Part shown: one piece after another, positions 35,058 through 44,905 of the stretch
How the letters are laid out: each line of letters opens with the position of its first letter
Numbering within the stretch: the stretch's first letter is position 1
NCBI RefSeq assembly: GCF_002750975.1
Contig: NZ_PEJS01000001.1
Location: 2,294,001-2,358,000, forward strand
Direction of reading: 5' to 3'
DNA length: 64,000 nucleotides
Origin: Stenotrophomonas indicatrix
Lineage (GTDB): Bacteria > Pseudomonadota > Gammaproteobacteria > Xanthomonadales > Xanthomonadaceae
The notes under the pieces: generated by a model
What the model was told of the DNA's origin: nothing
What the model saw: only the letters and a program-made list of their open reading frames with translations
Database searches by the model: none
Position numbers and translations under genes: made by a program

Positions 35058-35163
35058 GGGCCGGGCAGGTGGGTTGCGCAGGGGCGTGAGCCGCATGGAT
35101 GCGGCGACCGAGCTTACAGGGACGTACTTGCAGCGGCCCCTGCGCAACCCACCTGCCCGGCCC
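35058..35163. repeat. Cruciform unit 2 (28-bp perfect arms)
   Basis: Arms 35058-35085 and 35136-35163 are perfect reverse complements. The interior holds CCGCAT-GG-ATGCGG (about 35091-35104). Read in reverse complement, the interior aligns with unit 1 (TCCCTG...GCATCCATGC), showing common origin. Confidence 0.85.
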
Positions 35164-35221
35164 AATCACATGAATCGCATTTCGCGCCCCACCCACGAGG
35201 GGCTGCGCCGTTGGCCGGAAT

Positions 35222-35674
35222 CTACGGCCACCAGCCGTGCCCGAACCGCGCGTAATGATCGGCCGCACGCTCGAACGGATTACGCGCACTGACACCTCCA
35301 CACAGCAGATACACCGGCAGGTACAGCGGCCCCAGCACCAGATACTGGTACACGTGCGCACGTTCATGGTCATCCAGCCGGATCAACGGCTCCACGCCCC
35401 ACCCCGCCTGATGCGCGTAGGTACGGCAGCACATGCCCAGATCGTGGCCGGTGTGCAGGATCACGTTGCCCAGGGTGATCGCTCCGCCCGGGCCCCAGGG
35501 CCAGTGATCGAAAACCACCGCGCAATCACGACCGCTCCAGCGCATCTTCGCACCACCCAGCAACCCGGCCAGACCGCCAAGCAGGCCGATCAGGGTATTG
35601 GGCACGGTCCACAGCGCGCCCAGCACCTGCAACGCGCGCAGCCAGATCGGCCAGGGACGGGACGCGGTGTTCAA
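35222..35674 (-). CDS. Membrane-associated protein of unknown function, coupled to pspC
   Basis: 150 residues from a TTG start whose last bases overlap the PspC stop (TTGA). One or two hydrophobic helices occupy about residues 10-35. Downstream are conserved-looking DHERAHVYQYLVLGPLYLP and NPFERAADHYARFG segments; the HERAH/HVYQ pattern recalls a metal-binding HExxH-like site, but spacing is unusual and I do not call a peptidase. No family name. Confidence 0.65.
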   Translation of the reverse strand: MNTASRPWPIWLRALQVLGALWTVPNTLIGLLGGLAGLLGGAKMRWSGRDCAVVFDHWPWGPGGAITLGNVILHTGHDLGMCCRTYAHQAGWGVEPLIRLDDHERAHVYQYLVLGPLYLPVYLLCGGVSARNPFERAADHYARFGHGWWP

Positions 35675-35874
35675 TCCGCCTCGTTGGGGATCAGCAGCCA
35701 CAGCAGCAGGTAGACCAGGATGCCGGGGAAGGCGGCCGACGCCAGCGAGACCACCACGTACAGCACCCGTACCAGGGTCGGGTTCCAGCCGAAACGATGG
35801 GCGATGCCGCCCATCACCCCGGCAATCATGCGGTCGTTCAGCGAGCGCGACAGGGTGCGCGGCACAGCGTTCAT
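35671..35874 (-). CDS. PspC domain envelope-stress protein
   Basis: 67 residues, one PspC domain: RTLSRSLNDRMIAGVMGGIA, GWNPTLVRVLYVVVSL and a C-terminal hydrophobic helix. PspC-type proteins sit in the inner membrane and participate in phage-shock-type responses. No pspA or pspF is adjacent. The ATG at 35874 matches the family's usual length. Confidence 0.88.
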   Translation of the reverse strand: MNAVPRTLSRSLNDRMIAGVMGGIAHRFGWNPTLVRVLYVVVSLASAAFPGILVYLLLWLLIPNEAD

Positions 35875-35924
35875 GGCGAGGTCTCCCGGCTGACTGGCTG
35901 TTGCCACTGTAGCGCCTGCAATGT

Positions 35925-36293
35925 CTACGGCGTGCGTTGGCGCAAGGCCTGCAGGCGGGCGCCGAACCACGCCGCGGAGGTCTGTTCGGGCTGGCCGGGG
36001 CAGCGGATCCGGTACGCCTTGCCACTCATGCTGCTCTGGCTCGCCGCACGTTCGATGAACTGCTCGGCAGTGTCGACCATGTTCTTCTTCAGCAGGTAGT
36101 CGTACTTGCGCTGAAGGTGCGAACGCGCATCGGCGGGACCGTACCAGCTGCCATTGCGCTGGAACTGGCACTGGGAGCCATCCAGGCTTCCGATCAACTG
36201 CGCGATCTCGCGGCGCGCATCGGCGCTCGGCGCAGCGCTGGCGACGCCGGGCGCAAGGGCCAGAGCAAGCGCGAGCAGAGGGGAATGTTTCAT
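35925..36293 (-). CDS. DUF5329-like exported protein
   Basis: 122 residues with a signal peptide (cleavage near VASAAP). The body has ADARREIAQLIGSLDGSQCQF, FQRNGSWYGPADARSHLQRK and KAYRIRCPG, with a Cys pair likely to form a disulfide. This is the DUF5329 pattern. The start overlaps the phaC stop by four bases, so it is translated with the PHA genes; whether it contributes to PHA metabolism is unknown. Confidence 0.75.
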   Translation of the reverse strand: MKHSPLLALALALAPGVASAAPSADARREIAQLIGSLDGSQCQFQRNGSWYGPADARSHLQRKYDYLLKKNMVDTAEQFIERAASQSSMSGKAYRIRCPGQPEQTSAAWFGARLQALRQRTP

Positions 36294-37357
36294 GGCGTGC
36301 GTTCCTTCAGCCAGTTGTCGATGGTCGCCGGCACTTCGCGCTGCGCGCGGCCGGAGACGTAGATGCCGATATGCCCACCGCGGAAACTGGATTCGGTGTA
36401 GTCCTGCGTGCCCAGCCGGCCACGCATCGCGCGCGATGCATCCGGTGGCACCAGATGATCCTGTTCGGCGTAGATGTTCAGCACCGGCAGGGTCACCTGC
36501 GACAGATCCACCGCCTCTTCGCCGATGCGCACGGTGCCATTGACCAGGCCGTTGCCCTGGTAGAACTGCTTGATGAACTCGCGGAAGGCTTCACCCGCGA
36601 GGTCCGGCGAGTCGAAGATCCACTTTTCCATGCGCAGGAAATCCTCCAGCGCCGCCTTGTCATCGAGGATGTCGAGCAGGCCCACGTACTTCTGCACGTT
36701 CAGGCGGAATGGCTTGAGCATCAGGTAGCTGGCATTCATCAGATCGGCCGGGATGTTGCCCAGCGTATCCACCAGCAGATCCACATCCACCTGTTGGGCC
36801 CAGTGCGACAACATGTTGTCGGCGGTCTGGAAGTCGACCGGGGTGACCATGGTGATCAGGTTGCCCAGCTTCTGCCGCCGCAGTGCGGCGTAGCACAGGG
36901 CGAACACGCCGCCCTGGCAGATTCCCAGCATGTCGACCCGGCCTCCACTGCGTGCGCGCAGCGCATCCACCGCGCCATCGATGTAGCGCAGCAGATAGTC
37001 CTCAAGCGTCTGGTAGCGTTCGGAACGGTCCGGATAACCCCAGTCCAGCACATATACGTCCTGGCCCAAGGCCAGCAGCTTCTGCACCAGCGACCGATCG
37101 GCCTGCAGGTCCACCATGTACGGGCGGTTGACCAGTGCGTACACGATCAGCAGCGGTGTGCGCCGCACCGGCGCGTTCTCGCCGACGAAGCGATACAGCA
37201 CCACTTTGCCATCGCGCCAGACTTCTTCGCGGGCGGTGGCGCCATAGTCGACATCCTCCACCTGCGGCAGCAGCTTCAACCCTTCCATCAGCTTGCGCTG
37301 CATGGCCAGGGTCTCCTGCATCAGGTCATCGGCATTGAAGCCCAGCGGTCCTTTCAT
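36290..37357 (-). CDS. phaC: Class III poly(3-hydroxyalkanoate) synthase subunit PhaC
   Basis: 355 residues, the usual length for class III PhaC. The lipase-like box MLGICQGGVFALC holds the active-site Cys; the catalytic Asp is likely in YAEQDHLVPPDASR and the His in SFRGGHIGIYVSGRAQ. It polymerises hydroxyacyl-CoA together with PhaE, encoded three bases upstream on the same strand. Confidence 0.93.
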   Translation of the reverse strand: MKGPLGFNADDLMQETLAMQRKLMEGLKLLPQVEDVDYGATAREEVWRDGKVVLYRFVGENAPVRRTPLLIVYALVNRPYMVDLQADRSLVQKLLALGQDVYVLDWGYPDRSERYQTLEDYLLRYIDGAVDALRARSGGRVDMLGICQGGVFALCYAALRRQKLGNLITMVTPVDFQTADNMLSHWAQQVDVDLLVDTLGNIPADLMNASYLMLKPFRLNVQKYVGLLDILDDKAALEDFLRMEKWIFDSPDLAGEAFREFIKQFYQGNGLVNGTVRIGEEAVDLSQVTLPVLNIYAEQDHLVPPDASRAMRGRLGTQDYTESSFRGGHIGIYVSGRAQREVPATIDNWLKERTP

Positions 37358-37360
37358 GGC

Positions 37361-38425
37361 TTACGACTTCCGCGTGGTCGCGCGGGTGGCGGCCTTCTTC
37401 GCTGGCGCTTTCTTCGCAGCAGGCTTCTTCGCTGCAGCCTTCTTCGCTGCAGGCTTGCGCGCGACGGGCTTGACCCTGGCAGGCGCTGGCTGGGCAACCG
37501 GATCGACGGCATCGGTACCGGTACCGGCAAGCGCCGCCACCTGTGCCTGCACCCGGCGCAGGCTGCGCTCGAGCTCGGCAATGCGACGGTGGGCGGCATC
37601 CATCTCGCTGCGGGTGGGCAGGCCGATGCGTTCACTCATCTGTTCAACCTCGCGCTGCAGGCCTGCGCGCAGGCGCATCTGTGCGTTGCCCAGCGAGGCA
37701 TACACCTGCTGGAACGGCTCGGACATGGCGACCTTGGCGTAGGCCTCCTCGGCCACTTCAATCCACAGATCGAACATCGCCCGGGCGCTGGTCAGCTGGC
37801 TGCCGGGCTGCTCGTGTTCGGCCAGGCGCTGCTCGAACAGGTCGAACGCCTCTTCCAGTGCCTGCTTGATCTGCTCGACATAGGCCTGCGAATGCTGCTG
37901 GTACTCCTCCTGCGCGCGCAGCAGGGCCTGCCACCGCGCCTGGTGCTCGCGGCCGGGCCCGAACGCCGGGCTCTGCAGCCAAGGGCCAGCCAGCGTCTGC
38001 AACTGCTGGAACCACGCCGTGAACTCGGGCGGAGCAGCGTCCACATGGGTGCTGCCGCGGGCCCCCTGCAGCATCCACTGCAGCATGCCGTCGCCCTGCC
38101 CCTTCACCGCTTCACGCCAAGCCTGGGCGACCTCGGCACTGCTGGCATCGCGGCCGGCAAAGCGTGCAGCGACTTCCTGCATGGTGCCGTACCAGCTGCC
38201 AGCCTGCTCGCGGAACCGCCGCACTGCCTCTTCGGGCGCGGCAGCACCGGTCCCGGGCAGCAGTTGGCCCCACCAGTCGAACAGGCGCTTCCAGCTGCCC
38301 GGGTCGTCGCCAGCCGGGGTTCCCGGCACTGCTGCATGGCGCAAGGCATCACCCCAGGCGCCGAAGTACTGGCGGGCCAGATTTTCGAAATCGCTGCTGC
38401 CGGCGTCGTTGGCCGAGCTGGTCAT
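37361..38425 (-). CDS. phaE: Class III PHA synthase subunit PhaE with a Lys/Ala-rich tail
   Basis: 354 residues. The N-terminal ~260 residues fit PhaE (FENLARQYFGAWGDALRHA, helical middle). A heptad-like helix (AHRRIAELERSLRRVQAQVA) follows near residue 275, and the last ~45 residues are repeats of the AAKKPAAKK type, like the C-terminus of histone H1 or of the Pseudomonas phasin PhaF. PhaE activates PhaC. The basic tail suggests an additional nucleic-acid or granule-tethering role (inference). It starts 22 bases after pssA ends. Confidence 0.88.
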   Translation of the reverse strand: MTSSANDAGSSDFENLARQYFGAWGDALRHAAVPGTPAGDDPGSWKRLFDWWGQLLPGTGAAAPEEAVRRFREQAGSWYGTMQEVAARFAGRDASSAEVAQAWREAVKGQGDGMLQWMLQGARGSTHVDAAPPEFTAWFQQLQTLAGPWLQSPAFGPGREHQARWQALLRAQEEYQQHSQAYVEQIKQALEEAFDLFEQRLAEHEQPGSQLTSARAMFDLWIEVAEEAYAKVAMSEPFQQVYASLGNAQMRLRAGLQREVEQMSERIGLPTRSEMDAAHRRIAELERSLRRVQAQVAALAGTGTDAVDPVAQPAPARVKPVARKPAAKKAAAKKPAAKKAPAKKAATRATTRKS

Positions 38426-38447
38426 CGCGCTCCTCCGCAGGGCTGGG

Positions 38448-39062
38448 TCATGGCTTGGGAATGCGCAGGGTCTTGCTGATCATCAGCGACCCGGACAACG
38501 CGAACAGCAGCACCAACGGATGCAGCTGCCAAGGGCCAATCTGCCACTGGCCCAGCCACAGGTCGTGGCCGATGGCATCGGTGCCGGCGGCGATCGCCAG
38601 CACGATCACCAGCGCCAGGCTGGTGGGAATCGGCGTTCCCTCGAAGTACTTCACCTTGCCTTCGTCACCGCTCATCGCTTCGGCGGTTACGTTGTAACGG
38701 GCCAGGCGGCTGACGCCGCAGCAGACGAAGTAGCTCAGCACCAGCCAGTCCCAGCCCCCCTGCATGCCACAGGCATAGGCCAGCGCTGCGGGTGCGACCC
38801 CGAAGGAAATGACGTCCGACAGCGAGTCGAGCTCGCGGCCCAGGGTCGAACTGGATTTGCGCCAGCGCGCGATGCGGCCGTCCAGTGCGTCAAAAATGAA
38901 AGCCAGCGGGATCAGCGCCATGCCGAACAGCAGGTAGCCGCGCTCGCCATCCTGCAGGAAACGCATTGCGGCAAACACCGCGCCGGTGCCGCAGAAAGCG
39001 TTGGCGAGGGTGAACCAGTCCGCCAGATGGAACTCGCGCAGCATCGAGAAGTGACGTTTCAT
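38448..39062 (-). CDS. pssA: CDP-diacylglycerol-serine O-phosphatidyltransferase
   Basis: 204 residues, about six membrane helices. The CDP-alcohol phosphotransferase motif is present as DALDGRIARWRKSSSTLGRELDSLSD (shown in part: DALDGRIAR...GRELDSLSD). It makes phosphatidylserine, the precursor of phosphatidylethanolamine, at the inner membrane. The short integral-membrane form differs from the peripheral E. coli PssA. It is 22 bases upstream of phaE on the same strand, so lipid and PHA-synthase genes may share a transcript. Confidence 0.92.
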   Translation of the reverse strand: MKRHFSMLREFHLADWFTLANAFCGTGAVFAAMRFLQDGERGYLLFGMALIPLAFIFDALDGRIARWRKSSSTLGRELDSLSDVISFGVAPAALAYACGMQGGWDWLVLSYFVCCGVSRLARYNVTAEAMSGDEGKVKYFEGTPIPTSLALVIVLAIAAGTDAIGHDLWLGQWQIGPWQLHPLVLLFALSGSLMISKTLRIPKP

Positions 39063-39407
39063 GAAGTCTCACGGGGCATCAAGGCCCACAGGGTACCGCG
39101 AGCGCCGCCACCGGCAACAGCGTGGGCTGCCCCTGTCCTTCACCCGTCACTCACCGATCCTCACCGGCGGTGAATTTTTCGCCACCCATCTTGACAGCCT
39201 AGGGGGGTGGCGCCTGTCAGCGCTTATCCACAAAGTTGCCCACGCGTAATCCACACCCCCTGTGGACAACTGGTTCTCACCGACTGCGACGCTGGACATT
39301 TCCTCATCACCACAAGCCGGGGTTTCCCTACTTCCCAAGCCGATCCGCCAGCGCTATGGTCTGCGGCGGACCCGCCGCCGCCACGTCCGACTCCTTACCG
39401 ACGGACG
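39063..39407. other. Divergent intergenic region (345 bases) with DnaA-box cluster
   Basis: No gene seen. The region carries the pssA promoter side, a TTGACA at 39191-39196 without a convincing -10, and three DnaA-type 9-mers at 39224-39269 (separate entry). The leftmost 100 bases show nothing I can name. Confidence 0.55.
39224..39269. promoter_or_regulatory. Cluster of DnaA-box-like 9-mers
   Basis: TTATCCACA (39224-39232, perfect consensus), TAATCCACA (39247-39255, one mismatch) and TGTGGACAA (39261-39269, reverse of TTGTCCACA, one mismatch). Three such sites within 46 bases is unlikely by chance in this GC-rich DNA. Confidence 0.65.
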
Positions 39408-40058
39408 ATGTTGATGCTGGATGCACGCACCCTGGCCGCGCAGTTGCGGCAGCCCCATGGCGAGGCCGCGCTGGCCGTGGGCGAATCGATGAACCGCAGC
39501 AACGGCGCCCTCAACCAGGCGGCTATCGCATTGCTGGCCGTCGCTGCCGGAGAGCAGGTGCTGGAAATCGGTCCAGGCAACGCCGCCTTTGCGCCGCTGC
39601 TGCTGCAGGCCAGTGGCAGTCGCTACGTGGGTGTCGAGCTGTCCAGTGCCATGGTCGCCGCCGGCAACCAGCACCTTGCCGCCAGCGGCCTGGCTGGCCG
39701 TGCCGCGCTGCGCGAGGGTGATGCCCATGCCCTGCCCCTGGCTGATGCCAGCGTCGATGCTGCGCTGGCGGTCAACACCCTGTACTTCTGGCCGAACCTG
39801 GCCCCGGTACTGGATGAACTGGCACGGGTGCTGCATCGCAGCGGCCGGCTATGCCTGGCCTTCGGCGATGCCGGATTCATGCGCAGCCTGCCCTTTGCCG
39901 CCGACTTTGAGCTGCATGAGCTGGACGCAGTGGAGCTGGCGCTGCGGGTGTCCGGCTTCACCGTCACGGCATGGCGCTCGCATCGCGAATGCACGGCCGG
40001 CAATGACGGCCAGCAGCGGGAAAAGCACTTCCACCTGCTGCTGGCGCGCCGGCGCTGA
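39408..40058 (+). CDS. Class I SAM-dependent methyltransferase (UbiE/MenG-like)
   Basis: 216 residues from the ATG at 39408. Motif I reads VLEIGPGNAAFAPLLL, motif II LPLADASVDAALAVNTLYFW, and post-II VLDELARVLHRSGRL. The acceptor is unknown; the type-11 methyltransferase pattern fits small molecules better than nucleic acids. It is transcribed divergently from pssA. Confidence 0.87.
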   Translation: MLMLDARTLAAQLRQPHGEAALAVGESMNRSNGALNQAAIALLAVAAGEQVLEIGPGNAAFAPLLLQASGSRYVGVELSSAMVAAGNQHLAASGLAGRAALREGDAHALPLADASVDAALAVNTLYFWPNLAPVLDELARVLHRSGRLCLAFGDAGFMRSLPFAADFELHELDAVELALRVSGFTVTAWRSHRECTAGNDGQQREKHFHLLLARRR

Positions 40059-40067
40059 AGCTCTCCC

Positions 40068-40130
40068 CGCCGGGCATGGCCCGGCGCTACCGAGGCTGCG
40101 CCGGATGGTAGCGCCGGACCATGTCCGGCG
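40068..40130. repeat. Head-to-head pair of GTAG-type REP hairpins
   Basis: Unit 1: CGCCGGGC-ATG-GCCCGGCG then CTAC (40068-40090). Unit 2: GTAG, CGCCGGAC-CAT-GTCCGGCG (40108-40130). Inverted orientation forms a REP doublet between the convergent methyltransferase and Nudix genes, a common site for such elements. Confidence 0.82.
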
Positions 40131-40153
40131 AGCGCAGCGGCCCCCGGAATGCC

Positions 40154-40642
40154 TCAAAGCCGGCTGAAGGACCAGCTCTGCATGCGTCCATCCCGGTATG
40201 GCATCACTCCGTGGAACGGCCGCGGATCGGCATCGAACACCAGCGGCAGGAAGTTGCGGTCGCCCTCCCACATCGGCAGCTGGTCGAGCTTGTCCACGTC
40301 CACCCACTCCAGGGTGCCCTCGTGATTGCCGCCGTGCGGGGCACCCTCGAAGCTGTCGATGACGAACACGAAACCGAACCAGTCTTCACCGTGCTTGCCG
40401 AAACCCGGCCAGCTGATGGTGCCGCGCAGGCGCATGGCCGTGCAGTCGATACCGGCTTCCTCGGAGATTTCGCGGCGCATGCCGGCGGCGATGTCCTCGG
40501 TCGGCTCGACCTTGCCGCCCAGGCCGTTGTACTTGCCCAGATGGTGGTCGCCCGGCCGGGTATTGCGGTGGATCATCAGCACCTGGCGGCCATCGGGCGA
40601 GAGCACATAGCCCAGGGTGGCGACGATCGGGGTATACGGCAT
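40154..40642 (-). CDS. Nudix hydrolase, 8-oxo-dGTP diphosphatase type (MTH1-like)
   Basis: 162 residues. A complete Nudix box runs from GGKVEPTEDIAAGMRREISE to EAGI. The N-terminus (LGYVLSPDGRQVLMIHRNT) and the GKYNGLGGK turn match the MTH1-like subgroup that hydrolyses oxidised purine nucleotides. Acts in the cytosol. Not in an obvious operon. Confidence 0.87.
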   Translation of the reverse strand: MPYTPIVATLGYVLSPDGRQVLMIHRNTRPGDHHLGKYNGLGGKVEPTEDIAAGMRREISEEAGIDCTAMRLRGTISWPGFGKHGEDWFGFVFVIDSFEGAPHGGNHEGTLEWVDVDKLDQLPMWEGDRNFLPLVFDADPRPFHGVMPYRDGRMQSWSFSRL

Positions 40643-40682
40643 GTGCGGGTCCGGCGGCGGGTCAGCCGTGGATTATGGCCGA

Positions 40683-41195
40683 TCAACGCACCAGCGACAG
40701 GCGACGGTAGCCCTCACCCACGGTGTTGCCGTCTGGATCACGGCGCAGGGTGGCCACGCCATGGCCGCGTTCGGCCAGGTATTCCAGCCATTTGCCGAGG
40801 AAGGTGTTCATCCGCATGCGATGGCTGATCAGCTCGGCCGGCGGTGGGTACAGGCCCATCGTGTCCTGCCAGCGGCGGCCGACGTAGCAGTGGGTGGTCT
40901 CGGCCTGGCGCGCGTCCCGGTACAGGCGGACGAAGGCCGATGGGTCCGGTTCACCGGTCACCGGGTCGGCCAGGTCATAGGTCAGGCGCAGCTCGACCGT
41001 GTAGCGGTGGCACTCGATCACGTCCAGGCGCACGTCCAGGCCATCGCCCACCGAAGAGACATAGCTTCCCGCCACCAACTCGGCTGGCGCGAACAGGCGC
41101 ACCAGGTGACGGTAGTTCTCTGCGTACAGCCCCATGAGCCAGCTCAGCCGGCTCAGGCGGGGAATGCGCTCGGTACGGGGCAATGCTCGGGCCAT
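40683..41195 (-). CDS. DUF1249 family protein
   Basis: 170 residues. Matches DUF1249 (YqiB-like): LMGLYAENYRHLVRLFAP, SSVGDGLDVRLDVIECHRYT, RLYRDARQAE and RMRMNTFLGKWLEYL. Cytosolic, function unknown; in enterobacteria the family gene sits next to nudF and cpdA. Here the Nudix gene directly downstream keeps that association in a loose form. Confidence 0.87.
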   Translation of the reverse strand: MARALPRTERIPRLSRLSWLMGLYAENYRHLVRLFAPAELVAGSYVSSVGDGLDVRLDVIECHRYTVELRLTYDLADPVTGEPDPSAFVRLYRDARQAETTHCYVGRRWQDTMGLYPPPAELISHRMRMNTFLGKWLEYLAERGHGVATLRRDPDGNTVGEGYRRLSLVR

Positions 41196-41245
41196 GGGTT
41201 GATCCTACACGTTGGCCCTTCAACGTGGGGACTGATCGGCCCCGG

Positions 41246-41407
41246 CCAAAGGGGCCCTGTATCGACCAACGGTCGATACCCACCGCGCAGGTAGACCACG
41301 ACCGTGGGTCGTAGCGCACCCGTCAACCGCGCAGGTGGGCCACGACTGTGGGTCGTAGCGCACCCGTCAACCGCGCAGGTGGGCCACGACCGTTGGTCGT
41401 GGCGCCC
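41246..41407. repeat. Three 44-bp tandem repeats with internal dyads
   Basis: Units begin at 41285, 41329 and 41373, each starting GCGCAGGT and holding the dyad ACGACC-NNN-GGTCGT or a close variant. The period is exactly 44. A separate dyad, ATCGACC-AAC-GGTCGAT (41260-41277), lies just upstream. The array ends at the stop codon of ppsR and lies between two minus-strand genes. Confidence 0.8.
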
Positions 41408-41409
41408 CG

Positions 41410-42231
41410 TCAATACAGCTCGCGCTGCAGCCCCAGCGTGCCGAGCACCTTGCTGGAGATCTCCTCGATCGAGGTATGGGTGGTGCTGAGGGTCGGGATG
41501 CGTTCCATCTGGAACATGACCTCCGCCGCAGCCACCTCGCGCTTGCAGGTGTCCAGGTTGGCGTAGCGCGAATTGGGCCGGCGCTCCTGGCGGATCTGCT
41601 GCAGGCGGTCCGGGTCGATGGTCAGGCCGAACAGCTTGCGCCGGTAGTTGCGCAGGCGGGGCGGCAGGCGGTCGCTCTCCAGATCCTCGTCGGTCAACGG
41701 GTAGTTGGCCGCGCGCACCCCGTAATGCAGGGCCAGGTAGATGCAGGTAGGCGTCTTGCCCGCCCGCGACACCGCCACCAGGATCACGTCGGCATCGTCG
41801 TAGTTCACCGCGATGCCATCGTCGTGGGTCAGCGCGAAGTTCATCGCGTTGATGCGCCGGTGGTAGGTGTCGAAGTCGACCATGCCGTGGGCCTGGCCGA
41901 CCCGGTTCAGGCGCGAACTGGACAGTTCGCGCTCCAGCGGCTCGATGAACGGGGCGAACACATCCAGCATCAGCGCCCCGCTTTCGGCCAGGATCAGGCT
42001 CAGGCTCTGGTCCACGCAGGAGTTCACCACGATCGGCCGGACTTGGTAGCGCTCCCCCGCCGCCTGGATCCGGGCACAGGCTTCGCGGGCTTTTTCGGGG
42101 TCATCGACAAATGACATCCGGTCGGTAATGAAGCTGAACCCGGAGAACTGGGTCAGCAGGCTATGCCCAATGGTTTCAGCGGTGATACCGGTTCCATCGG
42201 AAACGTAGAACACCGGACGGATGGTCGACAT
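41410..42231 (-). CDS. ppsR: PEP synthase regulatory kinase/pyrophosphorylase
   Basis: 273 residues, PpsR/DUF299. The N-terminus [20 protein letters not shown] and the nucleotide-binding loop [16 protein letters not shown] are diagnostic. It switches PEP synthase off and on by ADP-dependent phosphorylation and Pi-dependent dephosphorylation of a Thr near the catalytic His. It is divergent from ppsA, its substrate gene, with 145 bases between. Confidence 0.95.
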   Translation of the reverse strand: MSTIRPVFYVSDGTGITAETIGHSLLTQFSGFSFITDRMSFVDDPEKAREACARIQAAGERYQVRPIVVNSCVDQSLSLILAESGALMLDVFAPFIEPLERELSSSRLNRVGQAHGMVDFDTYHRRINAMNFALTHDDGIAVNYDDADVILVAVSRAGKTPTCIYLALHYGVRAANYPLTDEDLESDRLPPRLRNYRRKLFGLTIDPDRLQQIRQERRPNSRYANLDTCKREVAAAEVMFQMERIPTLSTTHTSIEEISSKVLGTLGLQRELY

Positions 42232-42376
42232 GCGCGCATTTACCCCCTACGAAGCCTAAAAGGGCCGCCAACACAAGCTTGTGCCGACGGTGGTCTGCCC
42301 GGCATCATATCGGCTTCTTCCTACGGACGCGGCCATCAAAGCCCGCCTCGGGCGATGGCCAAACGGAGCATCGCGC

Positions 42377-44755
<2,379 letters not shown>

Positions 44756-44817
44756 CCTGTTGACGTGTGATGGCTGACGTCGCTTTCATCGACGCCTGCC
44801 CATACTGAAGCTGCACG

Positions 44818-44847
44818 CAAGCCCCGCCTCTGCGGGGCTTGCTGTTT
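44818..44847 (+). terminator. Rho-independent terminator of ppsA
   Basis: CAAGCCCCGC-CTCT-GCGGGGCTTG (44818-44841) then CTGTTTCTG. Confidence 0.85.
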
Positions 44848-44905
44848 CTGGCGTCCGCGTACGCCATGTTCCCGTCGCACCTGTTCCCGTTGCAAAGGAG
44901 TCCGC

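Larger units (their letters stand above)
34700..35214. repeat. Nested ~515-bp palindromic element
   Basis: Perfect 28-bp outer inverted repeats (34700-34727 and 35187-35214; the left one begins CCAACGGCGCAGCCCC) enclose two inverted copies of a cruciform unit (34768-34869 and 35058-35163). Inside those are imperfect mirror-image CCACGGA..GAAAAGAAG arms near 34898 and 35020, and a GTAG hairpin (34953-34980) sits close to the centre of symmetry (34957). The element fills the gap between two minus-strand genes and ends eight bases before the coding end of the 35222 gene. Confidence 0.8.
34498..35221. other. 724-base gene-free region occupied by a palindromic element
   Basis: Frames that stay open here (for example on the minus strand at 34572-35165) are translations of palindromes and show no family features. 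The structure is described under the repeat entries at 34700-35214, 34768-34869, 35058-35163 and 34953-34980. Confidence 0.7.

Noticed and set aside
34572..35373. Minus-strand frames of about 200 codons in the palindromic region
   Set aside because: They read through inverted repeats and have no family features or ribosome sites; the palindrome explains the openness.
39063..39407. Chromosome replication origin at the DnaA boxes
   Set aside because: No dnaA, dnaN, rpmH, gyrB or AT-rich unwinding element is present; only three boxes are visible.
41246..41407. CRISPR array
   Set aside because: The repeats are contiguous 44-bp tandem units without unique spacers and no cas gene is nearby.
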